A stretch of 64,000 nucleotides of DNA from Emydura subglobosa (lineage: Eukaryota; Chordata; Testudines; Chelidae): NCBI GenBank assembly GCA_007922225.1, contig ML679959.1, positions 24,464,118 through 24,528,117 of the forward strand. Direction: 5' to 3'. This document shows, piece after piece, positions 42,436 to 55,454 of the stretch (its first letter is position 1; every line of letters begins with the position of its first letter). Under the pieces are notes generated by a model. The model saw only the letters and a program-made list of their open reading frames with translations. It was not told where the DNA came from and did no database searches. A program made the translations under genes and the position numbers.

Positions 42436-45400
42436 CCCCAGAACCCACCCCGTCCTCACATGCCAATACACATGCCTCTCTCATTCCTAGGCACAGCTGG
42501 AGCGTGTAATTGGGGCCTCTGGCTGTTTCTCCCCAGACTTAATTTCTCAATGCCTCCCTCCAGCCCTGGCCCTGGCCCAGCCCCACCAGTAGTAGCATCA
42601 GAGAGGGTACCGGTGTAGACGTGCTACCCATGTACTGACCTCGGTGCTGCCTAACGCAGCTCAGACCAAGTCTAGGCCCCATGGCAGTAACGTGCCCGCG
42701 GCTCATGGCAGGCTGCCTACGCTGGGGCTGCCTCTGCTGTGGCCATCCGCGGCGCAATGGTGGGCAATAGGAAGGAGGCTTCTGCTTTCACTTCTGGCTG
42801 CTGGGCAGGCGAAGATCTGCTCCCGCCTCGGCTTTATTGATTCTCTTTGATTTCCCCCTGGTTGGAGGCTTCCTGTGCGGTGAGCCACAGTCTGATCTGC
42901 AGCGCCTTCGCTCCGGGGCTGTGGATGGGTTCCAGGAGCCACGAGACCAGCCACCTGCCTTCCAGTGAAGGAAACCCACAAAACCCACGCATGGCCCCTC
43001 TGCCCTGGCTGCAAACCAACGCCACGAGGGAAGAGCCTGGACCCTGAGCAACCCTCAGCAGAGAATTCACAGAGCCACCCGAGATCATTCCAGGCTTGGA
43101 GGCGAGACAGCCGGGGGCAGCGAGATGCTGCCAGCACTGAAGGGGAGAGGAATCAGCCCCTGGGGGCTCTTCTGCCTGGGTCCATGCAGGATGTACAGTG
43201 TGGCCAGTACCTGCTGGTCCCACTGGTGGCTCACCATCACCCAGGGAGGAAGGGCTCCGGCAGAATGGGCCGTGACCAAGAGAAATATAGGGAAGAGTGT
43301 GTCAGGAGGAAGGTGACCACCTTCCCTCTAAGCAACTGGATCATCCATGGCTTCTCCGCCATCTGACACCAGCCAGTCTATTTCCTACCAGGGCCCGATC
43401 CTGCTGCGCATCCCCCCGGCCCCGCGGCGCTGCAGACACGTGCTGTGGGTGGCAGCCAGAGAGGCCAGGTGTCTGTCTGCAGTGGGTATTTGTATAGCTC
43501 CCGTCCTCGTTGTATCTGAGCACACAGGACTCCCCAGCTCTCTGGGGCGGGGAGGGCAGGGGATGCTCAAAAGCCTGGACGCAGGTCAGTGTCTGGAGAA
43601 CAAGGCTCCTCTTCTTGCTGCTCCCTGGCCCCCCCCCCCCCCCAGCCTGGCAGATGATGGGAAGACAAGGGGGGGCACCTCCCCCTGAGTCCAGCCGTGG
43701 CCTGGCTGCCCCGTATCAGCTAGAGGAAGGGGCGGCGGCGGCTGCCTGGGCTTTCGAGCCAGCACGTCTACACACGGCGGCCGCGCCGCCCGTCAGCAAA
43801 ACATGATGACAGCAGGAAGCTCCGTGAACTTTCCCTTGCTGGATGAGATCCCAGAAGTAAACACAGTCATGTCATGTCATGTCAGCGCGCTGGCCCATCA
43901 GGAATCAGAAAGAGGGGGGCCAGGCCTTGCGAGACGGGGCTCCTGGCACCACCGTGGGCACACAGGGCTCCCAGCAGCTCCATGCCCAGAAGCCTGGCAC
44001 CCTGGCACTGCCAAGACCATCCTCTGCTCCCGGCTCTGCCTTGCCATGGATCCCCCCTGCTCCGGAGGCATAGGCAGGGGTTATGCTGAGTGCCAGCCGC
44101 CCAGCTCCTAAGGGGCAGAGATCTTGGGCCCGGGTCTTGGGGTAACCTGCGGGCACCGTGCATTTACCCTGGGCACAGCAATGAGCAGGAGCTGGGGACA
44201 AAGGCCAGGGCAGAACTGCTGAAAGCAGCGGCAAGATGGGAGCAGCAGGGCAGCCCGCCCAGAGAGCATGGCAGAGCGTAAGGGGAGGCCACGGGGGCGG
44301 CCCAGGGGCACGGGACAGCTGGTGCGAAGATCCAGGCTGCGGCGGCTCAGCCCCAAGCATTATCCCGTGGCTTGGAATCTGGGAGCCCCCCAGGACTCGG
44401 GTCAGGGGGTCTTTGAGGCCATTAGTTCCTCTCCCTGGCTGCTCTTGGGGGAATCCAGCCACCATGAGCAACTCAGACACAGCCCGTGCAGCAGGAATGG
44501 TGGCAGCGCCAGACCCTGCCTGTGCTGGGCAGGTTGTCGCCTGCCTCCTCGGCATCCCGAGGCAGTGGAGCACGGCCTGGGCTTCCTTCCAGGCTGTCCC
44601 TGGCTGACACAATGCCTGGGAAGCAGGAGCCCTGGAGTCCGGGGCAGGCGGCCATGATTCATGGGAGGGGAGCAAGTGAAGCAGCTGCCAGCCCAGCGGC
44701 CAGCCTGGGTCCCCAGGTCAGTAGCATCTTCTGAGCCGGGGCGTCCGGGCCAACGCTGCCTGGCAGGCTCAGCTGTGGCGGCCAGGTCAGCGGGTGGGCA
44801 AGCGCTTCATCAGAGGCACTTCCTCATCACCCGCCCAGGAGCAGAGCCAGCCCCACAGCACCCGGGAGGGGCATGGAGCTGAACACGGAATCGACTGCCC
44901 CGATCCCTGCCAGCTGCCCCGAATCTGACAGTGCGTCTAACTCAGCATTGCTCCATCCCCGCTACACGGGATCCTAGGGCCCCTCCAGCCCAAAACCCCA
45001 CTGCACTGGCTCCGACAGCCCATACAGCTCCCTCCCCCCCATTCCTGCTGCCCCACATCCTACGGCTCGTCTAGCATCTCCCCATCTCCCTGCTGCCTGG
45101 CTCCCACCTCAGACAGGCTGTTATCCCCTCCCCCTGGCCCTTTAAATACCCCAAATCACCGTCCCGCCAGCCATTCCCTCACCCCTCCCCGGGCCAGGCC
45201 GTGGCAGCAACGTTCCTGGTGTGAGCCACGTGCCGATACACAGGTGTGCGGGGGGGCTCACGGGGCTCAGGGCTGTGGCCAGGTGTTAGATACTGGGGAT
45301 GGGGAGCCACCATCACCCTCCCATTAGCCACCCACCAGGCTTCAGAACAAACCACCCTCGAACCCCCAGCAGCAGGTTATTCCCTAAGCATCCGCGCTGG

Positions 45401-47980
45401 GGTTTCTCGCCCCTCCCCCCGACGCACTGGCCGCTGCTGGGGACAGAGACTGGTCTAGACGGGCCCTGGTCTGCTCCCCTCTGGCCCTGCTTCTGTTCTG
45501 GCCCTCCGGCTCCGCCAGCCTGCAGAGGTAAGGGGCTGTCGCCAGAGCTTCTGAAACCAGGGGCAAGCCAGGGGGACCTCAGCAGTGCTGCCCCCCAGCA
45601 CGTCAAACTGACGGAGCAGGCCCCCCACAATCCTGGGATTGGCCTAATGCCAGGTGTTAATATTGATCAAGGGGGGGGGAGGGAGGGGTTCCTCTGCTGT
45701 CTGGTCTGGGAGCCTTGCAGGCTCTCCTCTTCAGCCCCGAGGGCTCAAAACATCCTTCTGGTTTTACTGAGCGCCGGGAGTCACGGGAGCCCCGGAGCTG
45801 GGGCTTAAGGAAAAACCCCATCAGGGGAGCTGTTGCCAGTGCAGGCAAATGAGGGCAGCAACACCCATCCACACACCCCACAACCAAGGCTGAGTGACTC
45901 TGTCCTCTGGCCTGCTCCGCTTAACCCCTTCAAGCGGCCCAGCGGCCATGCAGCGTGTAACCCCGCCTCGCGCCGCGGCTCCCAGGCACCCGCTCAGCTA
46001 TTTCACAGCATGTTTTCCCTTGAACTCTCTCGTCAGCCCGTCCGGGCCCTTGATTTACTGCATGTGGTTCGTCAGGCCGCTCCCTGGCTTCCTGCTCTGG
46101 GCCTCCCGCCCTGCGATTTCCCATCAAACGGCCCCTCGCAACAGACACTTCCCCGCCATCGCCGCCAGGCCAGACGGATGTGAGAGATCCCCGTGACCGC
46201 TCTGCTCCCTCACCTTCCTCCCCGCGGCAGGCGTGGTCCCAGAGCGCTAGGGCCTGATCCTGCCGTGACCCACCTGGGACTCCTGGGGAGCCATTGGGGG
46301 CAGGATCTTGCCCCACCTGTTCTCTTCCAGATGAAGAACCGAAACCTCAGCGCTGGAGCCGGGGAGAGACTGCAGCTAGGGCCACAAAGGGTTAATGACA
46401 TCTCTCCCCTTCTCCCCCACTTTGGGCTGGGTAGGAGCTGCCCACTCTCCCCCAGGCATGGGAGAGGAGCAGGGGAGGGGGGGGGGTCTGGCCACCAGGC
46501 CTGTCCCCATCTCTCTCCCTGCCCCGGCCCGTTCCCGGGCCCCAGCGCTCCCTAGCACCCCAACCCAGCTCCCTCCCCAGAGCATCCTCCAGCTGCCCAG
46601 CCGCCAGGGCTCCCTGCTGTCAAAATACAGAGTTCCTGCTCCCTGGCCCGGGCGCAGGCTCGCGGGGCCGGCAGGGAACGGGCAGCTTCCTGCGTCCGCC
46701 CGCCAGCGGCACGCTGAGGAAGTCAGGGGCAGCGCAGGCCCAGCTGCGGGCTGACTCCAGCGCCCTGTGCAAACAAGCGCCCGGGGCAGGCAGACTCCAG
46801 CGCCCCCCCTGGGGATTAGCGAGTGCCCTCGAGGATGGGGGAAGGTCTCTGAAGCACACGGGCTGGGGGGTGGCGCGTGTGCCCTTCCCCACACCCATCC
46901 TGCTGTATGGCATGGCCCCGTTCATGCCATGCGGCCGCCCCTCCCACCCGCATACCCAGAGCAAGCAGCCGTGGGGTCAGGCTCCCCACATCCCACTCAA
47001 ATGTAGCAGCCCCAGTCCAGGCACCAGTGCCTAATGGGCCGACGGCCTCATCCCACAGGGGGAGGCTCCAGGCCAGGCCGGTCCAGAGAGCGCGTGGCCC
47101 AGAAATCCAGGAGAGACAGGAGTTTGCTTTGGGAAACCTCTGGGCTGATTCCCAGCCTGCCCTCCGTCCCCGTCCCCTGCAGCGCAGGATGCTGGGGCCA
47201 GGTTCTCTGCAGCAGGGGCCGGCTCAGGCCAACCCAACACGTGTCCATCCCTCCCCTCTGCAACCGGGGAAAATCAGAGGCAGGTTGCTCCAAGCCAAGG
47301 TCTGATGTGTCCCTCACGCCCGCCCTAATCTGTGAACCCCTCCGTCTTTAACATATGGAACCGGACCAGCTCTCTGGGAGGGAAAGCTGGGCTGTTACCC
47401 CCATCGGACAGATGGGAAACGGGCCAAGCGCCTCACACAAGGACATAGGGTAGCTCTCACGAGCCCAGGTTAGTGTCCAAACCTCGGGGCCGCCCTTCCT
47501 CACGCTCCGCCTTAGGCTCCGGCAGAGGGGAAGAGGTCCGTGCTACTGCGCGGATCAGCTCTTCCTAATGCATCCCCGGCTCCGACACGGCCGTTCAGCA
47601 GTTAAACAGATGCAGCAGGCGTTCCCAGAGAGCAATGAGTCAGGGCCGAGCTGCCGGCAGAGAACGGCCCCTTTGGGTTTTCCCCTCGGTCTCCTGGGGG
47701 GGTGTACAGATCGCTGGTGGCCTCTCTTGTTTTTGGAGTCGTGAGCCAATGCGGTGACTTCCTGGAGAGTTCATTGACCAAATCGCGCCCGGAGCCGCTG
47801 CAGGGTGCATGTGACCGAGAGAGAAAGGCACAGGGCCAGGGTGGGGATGAGATCCTGGACAGGGAGGAGACAGCCGGGAAAGTCCTCATTTGTGTGAAAA
47901 TACATCTCCGTATAAACGCCATCATGTCAGGTCAGAAGCCTTGCAAACAGGGAGAGGAAATTCAGGCCTTATCGGGCTGA
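42436..47980. other. GC-rich sequence with no recognised gene
   Basis: A C15 tract lies at 43629-43643 and a (GTCAT)n-like run at 43868-43887. About 47385-47480 (CCCCCATCGGACAGATGGGA then AACGGG...CAAGGACAT) looks like the 'CCATTTTACAGATGGGGAAAC' core of an old repeat. A consensus donor (CAGAG|GTAAGG) stands near 45528 without an acceptor partner. Chance open frames are numerous. Confidence 0.45.
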
Positions 47981-47984
47981 TGGC

Positions 47985-48080
47985 TTCAGATGTTTGCTTG
48001 TCTGGGGCCTCTGCCCTTTAAATTTCCTGACATAAAAATATGATAACATTATCGTGGGCTTAAATACTTCCACAGAGACA
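47985..48080. promoter_or_regulatory. Short AT-rich islet, possible regulatory element
   Basis: GATGTTTGCTTG (forkhead-like), CCTTTAAATTTCC and CATAAAAATATGATAACATTATCG (including GATAA and its inverted TTATC) cluster within 90 bp of otherwise GC-rich DNA. Confidence 0.3.
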
Positions 48081-49635
48081 CCAGCCTGAGTGCCCTCGGC
48101 CCTGTGTGCTTGCTGCTTCCTACGCAACGAGAACGCGCCTGAGAGGCCAGAGGCAGACCAGGGAAAAGATGTGGGCAGGAGGAAGAGACGGGGGGTGTGG
48201 GAGGGTGTGGCTGTGGGGATCAGATTGATAAATGAGTGCAGGGAGGGGAGCCCAGGGCCGATGGAGGAGCAAAGACCAAGGGGGAGGGGGGACAGGCAGT
48301 GGAGGGAGGGGGGTGGGGATGGGAAGGGGAGACAGGGCAGGGGCATATGGAGAGCGGCGTAGGGAGGACATAGACTGATAGGGGGTGGAGAAGTGGCGAG
48401 CTGGAGCGTAGCCTGCTGGGCCGGTGGGCGTGGGGAGGAATCTGCACCCTCCGGGAGCTCTGAGCCCCCTGCTCTCAGGAAGGAAGGTCCCAGGCCACGG
48501 GACCACAAAAGGTCCCGGGGGTCTCAGCCTGTCGGACCACATCTCAAGATGGCCTGGACAACAGGCAACTCATCTCAGCGCCGGCCCTGCCCTCCCAGTT
48601 CCCTCCCCAGGCGTGGGACCAGAGCAGCCCCTCACACCCCGACTGCCTGAGCAGTGAAGGGACAGGGCCAGTTTCCCCAGGCACACCCAGGGAGGCCATC
48701 CCTGAGCCTTACCATGAGGGCGGATGCTGGGAGGGGCAGAACCAGGGGGCTCGATAACGGCCGCGCTCCTGCTCCCTGCTGGTGCCTTCTCTGAGCGTTT
48801 TGCCGTGTCCCTTCCCACAACTCACCTGCGAACAATGCCCTCCACTTTTTGCTGCTGATCGCTCTGGGTTTGGGGCGGTTTTCTGTCCGTGGGAGGAACT
48901 GACCCCAGCTCCTGCCTGAGCAGCTAGACCAGGGAATTCCTCTGCCACCCCCCCCCGCCGTCCATTCGTTGCCCCCACTCCTCCGCCGCCCACTCTCCCC
49001 TCCGCCTTGCCCGTCTCGCTGGGAGTTTCTCCGGCAGAGGAAAACAAAGCTGTCAAGTAGCTGGCGGGGGGAGCAGAGCACCCCTCTTCCCCGGTCCCGC
49101 TTATCTGCTACATAAACACCAGCCAGCTTGGGTTTCACCCGCCAGAGCAAAAATTTCAGCCCCAAAAATGTAAATAAACTTTCCCCCTCCGAGCCTACCC
49201 CAGTTATCTCTGGAATCCGGTGCTCGCCCGGCATCAGAGCGGCCTTGCTGACCAAACATTTCTCAGCTGAGGAATCAACTCTGGACACAAACCAAGAGCA
49301 GGAGGTAAGGGGGAGGTGGAATTTAGCCTTCAAATCCCTCCAATTTCAGTCTTCTCGGCCCACGAGCCAGTCCAGGACTTGCTTCCGCCGCTTTGCCTGC
49401 TCCTCCACCCACCAGGTAGGGAACCAGCTCCAGCTTCATTCAGGCTGCTCCTGAATTCCCAGCGGTGCAGTAAAAGCAGGGGTGTGGTCTGTGCCCTCCC
49501 CACTTCAGTCCCCAACTCACTGATTTGGGGGGACCAGGGTCTGAAATTCCATTTGCACTGTTGGGAGCCAGAGGCGTCGGCGTGTCCGTATGCTGCCGTC
49601 ACAGAGCTGGAATATTTGGCATGACAAGGTAGGAG
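48081..49635. other. Sequence without a recognised gene
   Basis: 48170-48370 is a purine-rich tract. 49130-49310 has an open frame on both strands and ends at a perfect donor-like AGGAG|GTAAGG near 49308, but the upstream acceptor is poor and AT-rich CAAAAATGTAAATAAACTT lies inside. Not called as an exon. Confidence 0.45.
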
Positions 49636-49639
49636 CATT

Positions 49640-49995
49640 GACGCCGCGGTGTCTCAGGGCCATGGTGGGTTGACAGTGGTTATTACAGCAAGTCCCCAGC
49701 TGGGGTCGAGGCCCCGCTGTGCCAGGCGCTGTACATACGCTGGGTAAGAGACAGCCCTTGCCTTGAAGTGCCTACAAAGGACACCGACAGAGCGAGTCTT
49801 GTCATCCCATTTTACAGATGGGGAAACTGCAGCCCAAAGAGATGTAGGCCCAGGTCCTCAAAGGTTTTAAGGTGCCTGATTCCCAGGATCTGGGCCTTGG
49901 TGACCTGCCCCAGGCCCCACGGCGTGTCTGTGTAAGAGCTGGGAACTGAACCAGCTTTCCCGCACCCAGTCCAGTGCCCGGCCCACAAGGCCATC
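49640..49995 (+). repeat. Old composite interspersed repeat
   Basis: Blocks in order: CTGTGCCAGGCGCTGTACAT, GAGACAGCCCTTGCCTTGAA, CATCCCATTTTACAGATGGG, GTCCTCAAAGGTTTTAAGGT, then GAACTGAACCAGC, CCAGTCCAGTGCCCGGCCCA and CAAGGCCATCC. I know this order from turtle/crocodilian genomes ('...TTTACAGATGGGGAACTGAGGCAC...AGTCCAGTGCxxTAACCACAAGGCCATCC'). A piece of the palindromic element seen at 50795 (GTCCTCAAAGG...GGTGCCTGATTCCCA) sits inside, suggesting nesting. Confidence 0.65.
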
Positions 49996-50794
49996 CTCCC
50001 CCTGACATGTTGGCCAGTCGGGTACCATGATCCGGAGCCTCCCAGGTGGGCAGGTTAGGCCACAAGCATTACAGAGACCCGGATCACTTGGAAAGGTAAC
50101 TGCAGATTGGAGAGGGTCAAGGCTCCCTCCACACGTGCCCGGGGACAGGTCCTGTCTCCGGTAGGGCAGGGACACAGCTTCCCCACTTCTGGGCTGGTCC
50201 CTGGAGAGGGAGTGGCACCCCGGGAAAGCCCGTGGCAGCCCATGAGGGCTGTAGCAATGGGGGTCCTGCCCTGAGTGTGGGGCGATTCCACACTGCCACC
50301 TGCAGTGCCAAACAGTCACAAAGGGGCATAGCCGGCCCGATCCTGACCATCCCTGCGGTGGATCCCAGCCCCGGGGCGGCGCACACTGCCGCACTCCGTC
50401 ATGTGCTGCCCACGCCTCACCCGCTGCTGCCCTGGGAAGTCCAGCGTCACGGGGGATCAGGGGAGAGCAGCGTGGGGACCGGGGAGGGGAGGCGCGAGGC
50501 CTGGGGCCAGCTGGCAGGGTTTACAGAAGGAAGGAGGGGGTGGGCCAGGGTCACGCGTGAGGAGCAGGACAGGGGTGAGCAAGGAAGGCGGCGGTCAGGA
50601 GTTAAAATAAATGGTTGGCGGCGGTCTGCAGCACCGGGTGTGATGGGGGACGGGCCGGCGGGAAGGACCCTTTCATGGGAAAGCAGAAGGGGACCCCAGC
50701 AGAGTCTGGAACGTACAGAGACGCTCATCAAACTTGGTGCAGTGACTTCCTGGGGCTGGGGTGGGGGGTGGAAATGGCAGAGGTACGGGCCAAG

Positions 50795-50860
50795 GCCCAG
50801 ATCCTCAGGTGCCTAATTCCCATGGGCATCAAAGGGAGCCTAAATATCTTTGAGGGTCTC
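50795..50860. mobile_element. Short palindromic element (MITE-like)
   Basis: CAGATCCTCAGGTGCCTAAT plus TCCCATGGG is mirrored by AGGGAGCCTAAATATCTTTG plus AGGGTCT: the reverse complement of the right half reads AGACCCTCAAAGATATTTAG then GCTCCC. The two halves would form an imperfect hairpin. It is related to the insert inside the repeat at 49640-49995. Confidence 0.6.
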
Positions 50861-53800
50861 TAAAGCTCCCCAAAGATGGGAGGGGAGACCTGGAAACCCG
50901 CCCCGCCTCGGTACCAGCAGAAGGGACTGAGGATCCCATGAAGATGGGAATCAGACGGTGCTGGATAAGTCAAACCTGACGGGGACAATCCTGCCTCTCG
51001 GACCTGGGGCAGTTCCAGGCCACCACAGGCCTGGCATGACCCACAAGCTGCGATTCCCAAAGAGTCTCTGCGAAGGTCCCTCTCTGAGGGTATGAAGGGC
51101 AAGAAATAACCCCGGGGCCAGCAGCCGAGTCTCTGAATAGATTAAGACCTGGCTATGAGATAGGCAGAGCGGTCCAACATCCTCCACACACCATGCGGAG
51201 ACCAACCCCGCTCCCCTCTGCAGTGCGTGCCGGCAAGTAGAACCCCAACGGCCAGGGGTCCCGGAGAGAGAACATCATTTATGGCTTCCGGGGCTCCCCA
51301 GCCCAGCCAAAACACCAGGCTCCCTAGCCCCCCGCAGCCCTTCCTATGAGTTCGCTACTGTCCCTTAACTCCAACAGGTGACCCTGTGTTCCGGGATGGG
51401 AGAGGGGAAATGGCACGGCCCATCGGCTCTCACCGCAGCATCTCAGCCAACTCCCTCTAAGCGCCGTGAGCTGCATTCTCTGACTGAATGGTCAGCAGCG
51501 CCTTCCCCAGCCCTGACTGTCCCGTGCCCCTCTCCTCATGTTGTCACTCATCCGCTCTGTACACAGGGTCCTCTCGAGCCCCACGGAAGCAAGACGGCCA
51601 TAGGCCTGGCTTAACAACTCCTTGGCCCTCTCGCCCTTAGACCTGGGCTGTAAGAGGAGCAGGGGAAATATCCTCCACGTCCAGGGATGCGATGGGGGAA
51701 ATTCCTCTGGACCCGGAAAAGGCCGTCCCGCTTCCCCCAAGCGGCCTGCTGCAGACAGCCTCCAATGCATTACGTCCACAGACGCGGCAGCCTTTTGCTT
51801 CCATATGTTGCCATGGCTGCCTCCCCGCCAGGTCCCCAGCCCATCACGCACAGCTCGGTCGCTGGCCTGGCCCGGGGAGGGAAGCCCGGCTCTGCTAGCC
51901 GTGCACAGAGACGGTCGGCGCGGCTCCTGCCCCACGCACCCAGCCCCGTCGTCCACAGGCTGAGGAGGGACACCAGTCAATGCCAGGGGAATTGCCCAGC
52001 GCCCGCCCCCCCGCGCACTTCTTTACCAAGCTCCACATTACTGGCAGTGATACCTTGGGCAGGGGCTCTGGGGCAGGCAAGGGAGGGAAGCCGAGCCCAG
52101 TAGGACGAGTGGGAGGGAGCTCTCGGCTCCTGCCCCATTAGGAGCTCAGCTCCAAGTGGCCATACCAGAACCAAAGGCGGCTCCGGGCTGGAGCAGTCAC
52201 TGCTGGCCAGCTCCCACCTCCCGGCCACGTGCAAAGCAGACAGGGCACCCGTCTCGCTCCACTGCTCTCCCATCACCAGACCAGACACCCTCTGCCATTG
52301 CCACCTGAGCTCTGCCAGCTGCAGGCAACGGACAAAGGAACCGGTGCAGGGGCAGCTTTGTGGATGTGCAAACACTGCTGGCGGGGGGGGGGGGTAGCAA
52401 AGGGAGTCTCGCCTGTGACACAGACCATTCAGCGGAGCAACCTGCAGCACCTGGCATGAGCAGGGGGCGAAGTTGGGGCCTGGCGAACACAGAAGTTAGG
52501 ACGATGGATGGACAGACAGACTCAGGTTCCCTTCGCCAGCAATTCAGCGGGTTATGAAGCAGCTCTGGGCACACTTCCCAGTGGGGCTGGACCCAGGCTG
52601 CTGTAGGACCCGGCAAGCAGGGTGCTGGCGATGTCTTGCAAAATACCTTTGCAAAGAGAGGGTCAATTACTCAGCTGCTTGTCCGTGCAATCAACTTAAC
52701 TCTTCATTGTGCGCCAGGACTATTCCACTAGGGGAAGGTGAGGAGCAGCTCTGGGCAGGCTGCACGGTGAGGACCGCTGGGACGGGAAGGCGGCACTAAG
52801 GCAGGGGTCTCCGTTGGACCGCAGGCCTGGCTGATGAGTTACACCGAGCCATGTGTCAGGGGAGCCTTGAACGGCACTTGCCTACTGATACCAAGAGGCT
52901 AATTCAACTCTGCCAAGTGGCTGGCGGGGGTCTGAGCACCCCGCCCGTCTGTTTATACTAGGGTCAGGGCATGAGAGCTCCTACCATGGCTATCAGTCCT
53001 GACCCACGGCGGTCCCCCTGAGACTGCTCCCCGGGGCTCTGCAGTGGGGACGGATGCTGGCCCGTGGGTCCCACAGCAGAGGCGGAGGGGCTGGCCGTGC
53101 CGCGCCTGCCTGGGGACCGATACTTTTGGCCCCACATCAGTGCTGCCGGAGCAATGTATCCATCGAGCCCCATTTGCTGCCTGCCGAAGCCCAGCTGCAC
53201 CCCGAGCCCGTTCCAGGGCTCAGCACCTAGCCAGCGAGACACAGCGAAGGCGTCAGTTTCCGGCACACAGAACCAGGCCAGGGGCCCTTTCTGCTGGGAG
53301 CAGCCTCCTTCCCTGGGAGCTGAACCTCCCTGACCCGTCCTGCACACACCAGTTGGCTGCAGCTGGCACAGGGGGCACAGGCCTCTGGTTCATACGGTCA
53401 GTGCCATCCACCTGGGGTCCCTAGAGCTGGGCTGGCTGGAGTCTGGAAGCCCCGGGAGCAGAGGTGGGGCCCACCTCCTCCTCCAACAGCAGCACAGAGG
53501 ACAGCAGAAATGCAACCTCCTAGGGCCGAAAAGCAGCAGTGCTGGCTGGCCAGGTTAGTCCCAGCATGCTCCATGGTGCCATCGCAGCCTGTCACCCCAC
53601 ACGTTCTCCCCAGCTGGGAGCACCGCCCAGCCAGCACTTCTGCCCCAGGGCCTGCAGCACCTCCTGCTGCTCCTCCCCACATGTGCCCCTTCCGTCCCCA
53701 CACCTGTTCCACTTCCAGCTTCCTGTGTCGCTGCAGGGGCTGCCGGACCCGGTATCGCGGACTCAGCTGGTGGGAAAAAGTAACATAGGAAAGACTGACC

Positions 53801-54190
53801 CATGGAGGGAGGACGGAGGTAGAGGCGCTGGGATGGAGACAAGCATGGGGGCGAGGGGGCAGAGGGGCTCGCTCATGTGACACAGAAGAGGCCAGCTAGA
53901 GCGCCGGGGATGTGGGGCGGGGGATATCGCTGGGAGATGTAGGGTAGGGGGAGAGAGGACAGCAGGCAGATTATCTCCAGTCGGATATTTCATTCACCCC
54001 GCTGCTCACACTCACACCACTGCCCATCCAACGCTGTCCCCAGGCCACCCTGACACGCACCCCTGCTCCCACACGCCTGCCTTGATCCTACCCACATACC
54101 ACCCTGCCTCCTCATCTCCTGCCCCCCTTCATCTCACCCCCTCCCCCAAACGCTACAGCTCGGGGGGCTGGAACAGGAACAGACTCTGGG
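50861..54190. other. Largely unique GC-rich sequence
   Basis: A G12 tract lies at 52383-52395. A moderately AT-rich patch at 52640-52730 (GCAAAATACCTTTGCAAAGA, GGTCAATTACTCAGCTGC, CAATCAACTTAACTCTTC) could be regulatory. Chance open frames only; no repeat family is recognised. Confidence 0.45.
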
Positions 54191-54194
54191 ATTC

Positions 54195-54325
54195 TCCTCA
54201 GGTTTCTCTTCAGAGCAATTAATAATTGATATCCTAATAAAAGAGGAAACAGTTAATGAGATGAAAACAAGCCAGAAACATCTGCTGGGGCGGCTTTCAT
54301 CCTCTGCCCTGGGCCGCCTGCACAG
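54195..54325. promoter_or_regulatory. AT-rich island, candidate enhancer
   Basis: GAGCAATTAATAATTGATATC, CTAATAAAAGAGGAAACAGT, TAATGAGATGAAAACAAGCC and CAGAAACATCTGC lie in about 80 bp. AATTAATAATT is palindromic in character. Sharp GC-rich flanks, no known repeat. Confidence 0.4.
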
Positions 54326-55450
54326 GAAGCAGCAGGGTGCTGGCAGCAGGAGGCTGTTCCCCGCACACCAGGCGCAGCGCAGCCTGTCTCCCACTCACGT
54401 TTGACGCAGCGGCAGTGGCACGCAGGCCTCCATCATCTCCTGCCCCTGCAGGACCCGCACTCTGGCTCGGACCCAGCGGTCAGGGAGCCCCCCTGCAGTT
54501 GAGGCCACAAACCCCTGCACCACTTCCCTGAGCCTGAGGAGGAGCATGGCTGAGACCAGCTGCACTCAGCCCACTGGTGACACAAAAGCAAACGCTCGGC
54601 GGGGGCAGCTGCACTCTGTGGGGAGGCGGGGGAGGAAGAGTGATCGGCCCCCATCCTGGCGTCTCTCCATGCAGGCCTGGGTAAAGGCTGCTGCGTGATG
54701 GGCTCTGGGCACATCCAGTCCGCGATGTGGCCGAGCTGGGGAGCCTCGGTCGTTACGATAAGGCTACAGCTGCGGCCCCTCTGCCGCACTGAGACACGAG
54801 GGCATCCCCTCTACGGTGGGAGGGTGTGTGGAGCCCCCGACACGGCCACAGGTCCCCACAGCCCAGGGTAACCCTGCGTTCCCCACCCCCTTCTCCCAGA
54901 GCCAGGGGCTCCCATCACGCTAGCCCGGCTGGGGTTCTGAGCCACGTATGAACAATAGTGCCTGCGCCCCCCCACCCCACGCTGGGGACTCCGTGCCAGG
55001 GGGACTATCACCGGCCGGCTCTGACAGCGCCTTGCGGCCGCATCCCCCCGCCTGATGGGAACACGGCTGAGCTCTGGCCCCCGTATGGGACCACATCAGC
55101 CCCCCGGACATCCCTGTCTGCACCTGCCTGGCCCGGCGTCGCCAGGGCGGGAGGCTCCCAGCCCATTCGATTCTTGGCCACTCATCAAACCATCACCAAG
55201 GGGGCAAGTGTGACAGCCCAGCATTCCCGGGGAGATTCCCCCTGCTTCCTGCCCCGTCCCCTGAGCCCGACGCATGCAGCATTCCCCTGCCCACAGCCCC
55301 TTTCCCACCCATCTCTGGCCACGTTCCCCTGCCCTCTCCCGCGTCTGAGTCCCAGTCATCTGTTCCAGGCCCAGCCCCAACACCCAGTCCCCCCTGGATC
55401 CCCTGCTGCCCCTCCCCTCCAGGCCCAATCCCTATCCGGCCCATCCCTCT
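54326..55450. other. GC-rich sequence with no recognised feature
   Basis: Only chance open frames on both strands. Confidence 0.5.
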
Positions 55451-55454
55451 CTGC

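Noticed and set aside
45505..45535. Consensus splice donor CAGAG|GTAAGG
   Set aside because: No acceptor or protein-like frame lies at a sensible distance upstream.
49128..49308. Open frame ending at a perfect AG|GTAAGG donor-like site
   Set aside because: Acceptor is weak, the opposite strand is also open, and the internal AT-rich run looks non-coding. Noted only in the regional description.
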